From NCBI RefSeq assembly GCF_905163445.1, contig NC_053180.1, positions 17,226,701 to 17,290,700 on the forward strand: 64,000 nucleotides of DNA. The letters run 5' to 3'. The position numbers were made by a program, and so were the translations under genes. The notes beneath the pieces are model-generated. The model worked only from the letters and a program-made list of their open reading frames with translations. It searched no databases and had not been told where the DNA came from. Position 1 is the first letter of the stretch. Each line of letters starts with the position of its first letter. Shown here one piece after another: positions 59,345 through 64,000 of the stretch. This DNA is from Pararge aegeria (taxonomy: Eukaryota > Arthropoda > Insecta > Lepidoptera > Nymphalidae).

Positions 59345-59525
59345 CCGGACGCATCGCTCACCCAAGTAGGAGAGAGACAGAAGTCGAACGCGGAGGCCGA
59401 CTGTGCCTCTTTGTCGCTCGTTCCGCGCTCTCGCTTGCACTTCAAGCCTTGAATGGAACGCCTCAGAGCGAGCTGACGCCGCATACGTCATGTTTTTTCG
59501 TGCGTGCAGCGTTGTCACGTTGAAA
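59345..59525. repeat. GC-rich repeat shared with 34130-34280
   Basis: tgtgcctctttgtcgctcgt and cgcgctctcgcttgcac are the shared landmarks. Confidence 0.55.
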
Positions 59526-59544
59526 AACAACCCCTAGAAAGAGA

Positions 59545-60615
59545 GCTATGCTTAGGAGTAGCTCTAAGCGATCAGATCAGAAATGCGGAGATCCGTAGAA
59601 GAACTAGAGTTACTTACATAGTTACAAGCGACGTCGCTTGTAACATTTAAAAACGCGGTGAAAGCATATTATCTTGCACCATAATGACGACTTTTAGTAC
59701 CTTGTTTATGTTTATTGTTAATATCTATATGTTTTTAAGTATTTATGTCTGATTGAGTATATATTAGTTTATACTTTTATATTTATTTATTATATTTTTC
59801 ATATTCCTGCAATAATTAATTTATAATACTTTTAATAATAATTGTTTATAATAATTTTACACAACCTGTCCGCTCTCGCTCATCTTGTCCTAATCCAAAG
59901 GTTGCCTGGCAGAGATCGCTAGTAAGCGATAAGATCGCCTTTTGTATTCTAATTCTGTCTTTGTATTTCTATTGTTTTTTTTATTTACCTAACTTCGTAG
60001 TGGTGTAAATAAATAAATAGTTCAGTCAGTCGCGAAGCTAAAGTGGTAATGAGCGGGGCACATAGCTTAGAGAACCGATGGACATTATGGGCCCTTGGTG
60101 CTGGAATGGTAGTCACGCAGCGTTGGTCGGCCTCCAACGTGTTGGGCAGACGCCATCAAACGAATCGCTGGGAGCCGCTGGAAACAAGCGGCCCAGCGCC
60201 TTGTATTTTGGATAACAGTTATTTATTTATTTTGCTTGAACGTGGTACAAAAAACATAGATGTTAAGCGTAATTCTTGATCTACATATACAGCCAAGATT
60301 GGCGTGCAAAAATCATTAACATTATTTTGAACTGAAAATCTGGAACTCCCTACAATAGACCTGTAGTGTTTATGAATATATAATAAACATTAATTCGTTT
60401 AATAATATTACATTCACATCAATACGTAAACATACTTTGTACACGCAACACTGTCTCGAGCGCACCGCGTTAGATACACGAGAGCTTAGGCGAGAATGGA
60501 CGCGTCTGATGAAAGTGCGAGTTTCGAGCCTGGGCTAAACTATCCAATACAACACAGCAGACAATACATACAAGACCTACGTCCAGAAGTAGACGCCAAT
60601 CGGTTGTAGTAATGA
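59545..60615 (+). repeat. RTE-type LINE end split by three insertions
   Basis: RTE pieces at 59545-59622, 60023-60212, 60338-60368 and 60573-60615 read on from one another. They are separated by a LINE tail (59625-60015) and two short unrelated insertions. Confidence 0.65.
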
Positions 60616-61061
60616 TAATGAACAAATATTAAAAATACAAACGTAACACTTAAGTTAGTTTCATAAAACATCTGTATAAAGTTTTGTCGTAGCGTATCGC
60701 GGATCTAAATGGAATCTCGCAACGAGGTCAGCCTCGCGGGCCCCGGCTCTGAATGGAGCTTAAGAACTACATATTTCATATTTCTCATAATATTATTTTT
60801 TTTAATACACGCCCTACTTTCTTCTCTATACATTTTTTCTTAGATTTTTAATACAAGCATTTAATTGAATGGGTACGCGGGCGGGTTAGTGCTAGGCTGG
60901 CAAAGCGGGCCTTTTGTCTCGCTTGGCAAACAAAAACACCCAGATGCTATATGTACTAATAGCTTCTCGCGGCTTCGTTCGCATACAACTACGGATAAGT
61001 TATTTTTTTTCATATAAACCTTCGAGCAATAAGAAAAAGAAGTAGTGAAGCGGAAGCGGGG

Positions 61062-61171
61062 AAGATGGCCCAGTGGGTAGGAATTCGACTTCACTTTCGG
61101 GGGAGCAGAGTTTGATTCCCAGCATGGACCACCCTCTTTTGTAAGTTATGTGCGTTTTAAGTTTTTTTTTT
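61062..61171 (+). repeat. SINE-2, left half, split by SINE-1
   Basis: gcccagtgggtaggaattcg head and gtttgattcccagc B-box. It resumes at 61413. Confidence 0.8.
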
Positions 61172-61412
61172 TACCTTTTTTATACTGCGACAATACACAC
61201 ACCGCAACTAGTCCCATATTAAGCGTAGCTTGTCTTATGGTTACTAAGATAACTGTTGAATATTTTCATGAATAATATATATAAATTATATATATAAAGA
61301 CACTGAAAAACATTTATGTTCATCACACAAACATTTTCTAGTTTTGGGAATCGAACCCACGGCCTTGGAATAAGAAAGCAGGGTCGCTGCCCACTGCGCC
61401 AATCAGCCGTCA
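61172..61412 (-). repeat. SINE-1 inserted into SINE-2, antisense
   Basis: Head ctgcccactgcgccaatcag at the right end. The insertion point is close to that of the 12511 insertion, but the orientation is opposite. Confidence 0.8.
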
Positions 61413-61622
61413 AAGTATTTAAATATCACTTGCTTCAACAGTAAAGGAAAACATCGTGAGGAAACCTGCATGTCTGAGAGTTCTCCATAATTTTCTTAAA
61501 GGTGTGCCATGGTCCACCAAGCCGCACTGGGCTGGTGTGGTGGACCACGGCCTTAACCCCTTCTCATTGTGGAAGGAGACCCGTGCCCAGCTGTGGGCCG
61601 GTAGTAATGGGTGGATTTGATG
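61413..61622 (+). repeat. SINE-2, right half
   Basis: Resumes with atatcacttgcttcaacagt and ends in gatttgatgatgg. Confidence 0.8.
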
Positions 61623-61624
61623 AT

Positions 61625-62230
61625 GGTTATGAAATACACAAAACAAATCTTTAAAAACCGCAAAATGTGAGCTAGAGCTACGTTGTACATGTAGAAATAA
61701 TTTTGCAATTTATGTACAATAAAATGTGTATTAGATATCATTTGTAGTGTTTAGTTTCAAAACTAAAAGGAGCTAAAATCAATAAAACATTACCAAATAT
61801 TTTAAAATACAAACAAAAACACAAAATATTTATGGAAACAAAAATATTTCGGATAGAATAAGGAGGCCGAAGGCTGGCGAAGTTGAAAAACAGTCACTGT
61901 CCAGATACTTTTTGTCTTCAAAGAACATAAAAAAGCGATAATAAAATAAATCTCATCACGAGGTCACCTCAATCCGTGGAATAGGATTTGGGACTATTTA
62001 TGAAAAGTAACAGTCATTGTTGGGAAATACAGACATTACAAAAGATATGTTTACAGAAATATTTTATTTTATCATAAGATTTCGTCCTATCCCTTTATAA
62101 TATTTCAGATAAAATAATGTTTATTACATCAAAACGTTGTTTTCTTTGAAACATATTTAATAATATTCATTGAATATCATACTATTTATAAGCTCACTGT
62201 CTAATAATATCTAACATATATTATATATAT
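61625..62230. other. No recognisable feature
   Basis: AT-rich. Confidence 0.4.
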
Positions 62231-62234
62231 ACCT

Positions 62235-62560
62235 GAAGCGGTGATGGCCCAGTGAGTAGGAGCTCGACTTCACTTTCGAGGGGCCGAGTTCGAATCCCAG
62301 CACGTACGTTTATTTTTTCTAAATTATGTGCGTTTTAAGTAATTAAAATATAACTTGCTTCAACGGTGAAGGAATACATAGTGAGGAAACCTGCATGCCC
62401 GAGAGTTTAACATTATGTTCTCAAAGGTGTGTGAAGTCCACCAATCCGCGCTGAGCCAGCTTTGGGTCTTGGTCTACGGCCTTAACCCCTTCTCATTGTG
62501 GGAGGAGACCCGTGCCCTGTAGTGGCCTGGTAATGGGTTGATATATATGATATGATGATA
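62235..62560 (+). repeat. SINE-2, full length
   Basis: Head gcccagtgagtaggagctcg, B-box gttcgaatccc, and end ctggtaatgggttgata with a GATAT-rich tail. Confidence 0.85.
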
Positions 62561-62604
62561 TATACCTTGGATAACTTACTTTTTTCTCGTTTTATAATAA
62601 TAAC

Positions 62605-63085
62605 AGTGGACCCCCGCGACTTAATCGCGTAATTAATTAGTAAATCGCGAAGCTAGAATATATCGAATGCTATAATGGTACGCATGCATTCGATCGTTGT
62701 CCCATATACCTTGCGACTCGCTGTTATGTGTGAAGAGTTATGTCCTTTATCTCCGACAGTATTTATCAGATCCTTATTAAAATAAGACCATACATGGTTG
62801 ATAGTATACACTTTCAAATAAAAGATGAAAGATTAAAATCGGTGCAAATTTAACAGAGATACTAAGTAAAATTGATAAAAGTTTTTATCCCATTTCCCGG
62901 AGGAAACTTATTGTTTATGGGGATAAAAAGTAGCCTATATGTTGACCCGGTATATCACTATACCAAGTTTTATTTGAATCCATTCAGTAGTTTTCACGTG
63001 ATGCCCGGACAGACAGACAGACAGAGAAAAATTAAATAAAAATCTGTTTTGAACTCAGTATCGATTATAAAGCATCCCCCGGTCA
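62605..63085 (+). repeat. CTAG-type-like element, diverged, with AGAC array
   Basis: acccccgcgacttaatcgcg at the start, ggggataaaaagtagcctat in the middle, and a (GACA)n run at 63006-63022. Confidence 0.5.
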
Positions 63086-63233
63086 AAATTTTCAAAATAT
63101 ATTAAATGTACAGAAATGTTTCAGTTACAGTTTTATTATAAGTTTAGATTAGTATGAGATGAAAGATCTCTCAGGTTCTTAATCCAAGGATAACGTAGTC
63201 GTATTACACAACATTAAATTAAGAACGAAATAA

Positions 63234-63710
63234 AATGAACCTTAGGCGACCCTATAAGGGCAATTTGACCTTACTGTGTACGACATCAGCAATTCCTGAT
63301 GCAGTTCAATACACAGTGGAAACCATTGATTCAATATGTTACCATATGGTAGAAACACACAGTTTCCCGGACCGATTTCGGCCATCGTGTTCAATCTCCA
63401 ATGATCTAGATTTTTCAACTGCGCGGGGCATAAATGTGTGCGCAAATACAGGTGCACTCTCTATTCCCTTACAGAGAGAAAGAGATCAGGCGCAAGACCA
63501 ACAGCTTAACGAGCTCTCCGAGGCACTTGGGTGAATTACCATCACTTTTTAAACTTAGGGCCGGTACTGCGAATTTCTTGATAGAATTACCCAATGCTTC
63601 TCAATCCGGCCCGACGTCGGTCACGCTTACAGTAAACCAACGAAGCAGTTCTTTCAACGAGGAACTTTCTCTTGTGAGTAGATACATCGATATGATAAAT
63701 TGACAATTGA
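63234..63710 (+). repeat. Interspersed repeat, counterpart of 1264-1566 and 48582
   Basis: ggtgcactctctattccctt, gcaagaccaacagcttaacg and agctctccgaggcac are shared landmarks. The 99- and 89-codon frames on the plus strand are therefore repeat, probably LINE-derived. Confidence 0.5.
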
Positions 63711-64000
63711 ATACAGAGTAGTCAAAGTCGAAAAGAAAGAGTAAGAATGAGATCTTTGTATCTTTGAAAAGGTGATAAATTCTTTAACTACATTACTTAT
63801 CGATTAGTTATTCCACCAGTAGATAATGCAGGGAGTCTGTGTTCTATAATTCCATAGCTTCAGAACAAAGCCTGTCAGAAAGTCGCCCGCTCACTATCAA
63901 ACTAAAAGAGCAAAGAAACAGCTTCAGTGTTTATTTCGCGAGAACTTGGCAAAATGTACCGTAAAGTAACAAATCGTGTCATTAGGCTAAGTAAAGACTT
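63711..64000. other. No recognisable feature
   Basis: AT-rich up to the window edge. Confidence 0.4.

Noticed and set aside
1..64000. CRISPR arrays, operons or bacterial-type signals
   Set aside because: The window is eukaryotic: spliced genes, SINEs and AATAAA signals. No spacer-repeat array is present.

Overview
The window is AT-rich animal DNA with spliced genes and a dense load of short interspersed elements. tRNA-derived SINEs, LINE 3-prime tails, RTE fragments, hAT MITEs and a repeat family carrying the phrase cccgcgacttcgtctgcg together point to a lepidopteran (butterfly or moth) nuclear genome. I cannot name the species.

The genic part is the first 28 kb. Splicing together short minus-strand open segments with matching splice phases gives three tandem paralogues of one multi-spanning membrane family, transcribed right to left. 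Gene X (27675 to 22731) is complete with 7 exons and 306 codons. Gene B (19256 to 4413) has 8 exons and 370 codons. Gene A (5023 to 325) has 6 exons and 316 codons in the window, and its last exon lies beyond the left edge. The proteins look like divergent members of the TMBIM / Bax-inhibitor-1 / lifeguard family. Each has a variable hydrophilic N-terminus, about seven hydrophobic segments, a P-x-N-(F/I)-I-like motif before TM3, and a (F/W)-(D/N)-F-T motif opening TM5. Exon lengths and phases agree across the three genes: a mini-exon of 57/57/51 nt, then 91/88/88, 123/123/126 and 156/156/153 nt. A, B and X are my labels and no gene symbol is assigned.

Features that stand out in the cluster: the last exon of B appears to lie inside intron 1 of A, while exon 1 of A lies inside the last intron of B. 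Gene A carries decayed tandem copies of its TM3-TM4 exon and a decayed copy of the start of its TM1 exon. By alignment from memory, the two acidic residues that form the pH sensor in typical TMBIM proteins are replaced in both genes whose last exon is visible.

From 28 kb to 64 kb I find no host gene that I can support. This part is intergenic or deep-intronic DNA packed with repeats: three SINE families, RTE and Jockey-like LINE fragments, several LINE tails, Helitron-like or unclassified elements and hAT MITEs. Insertions nested in older insertions are common, including SINE-1 inside SINE-2 twice. Three foldback MITEs keep perfect 8-bp target duplications, and there is a perfect 74-bp palindrome at 57.4 kb. 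All repeat names here are descriptive because no library could be searched.
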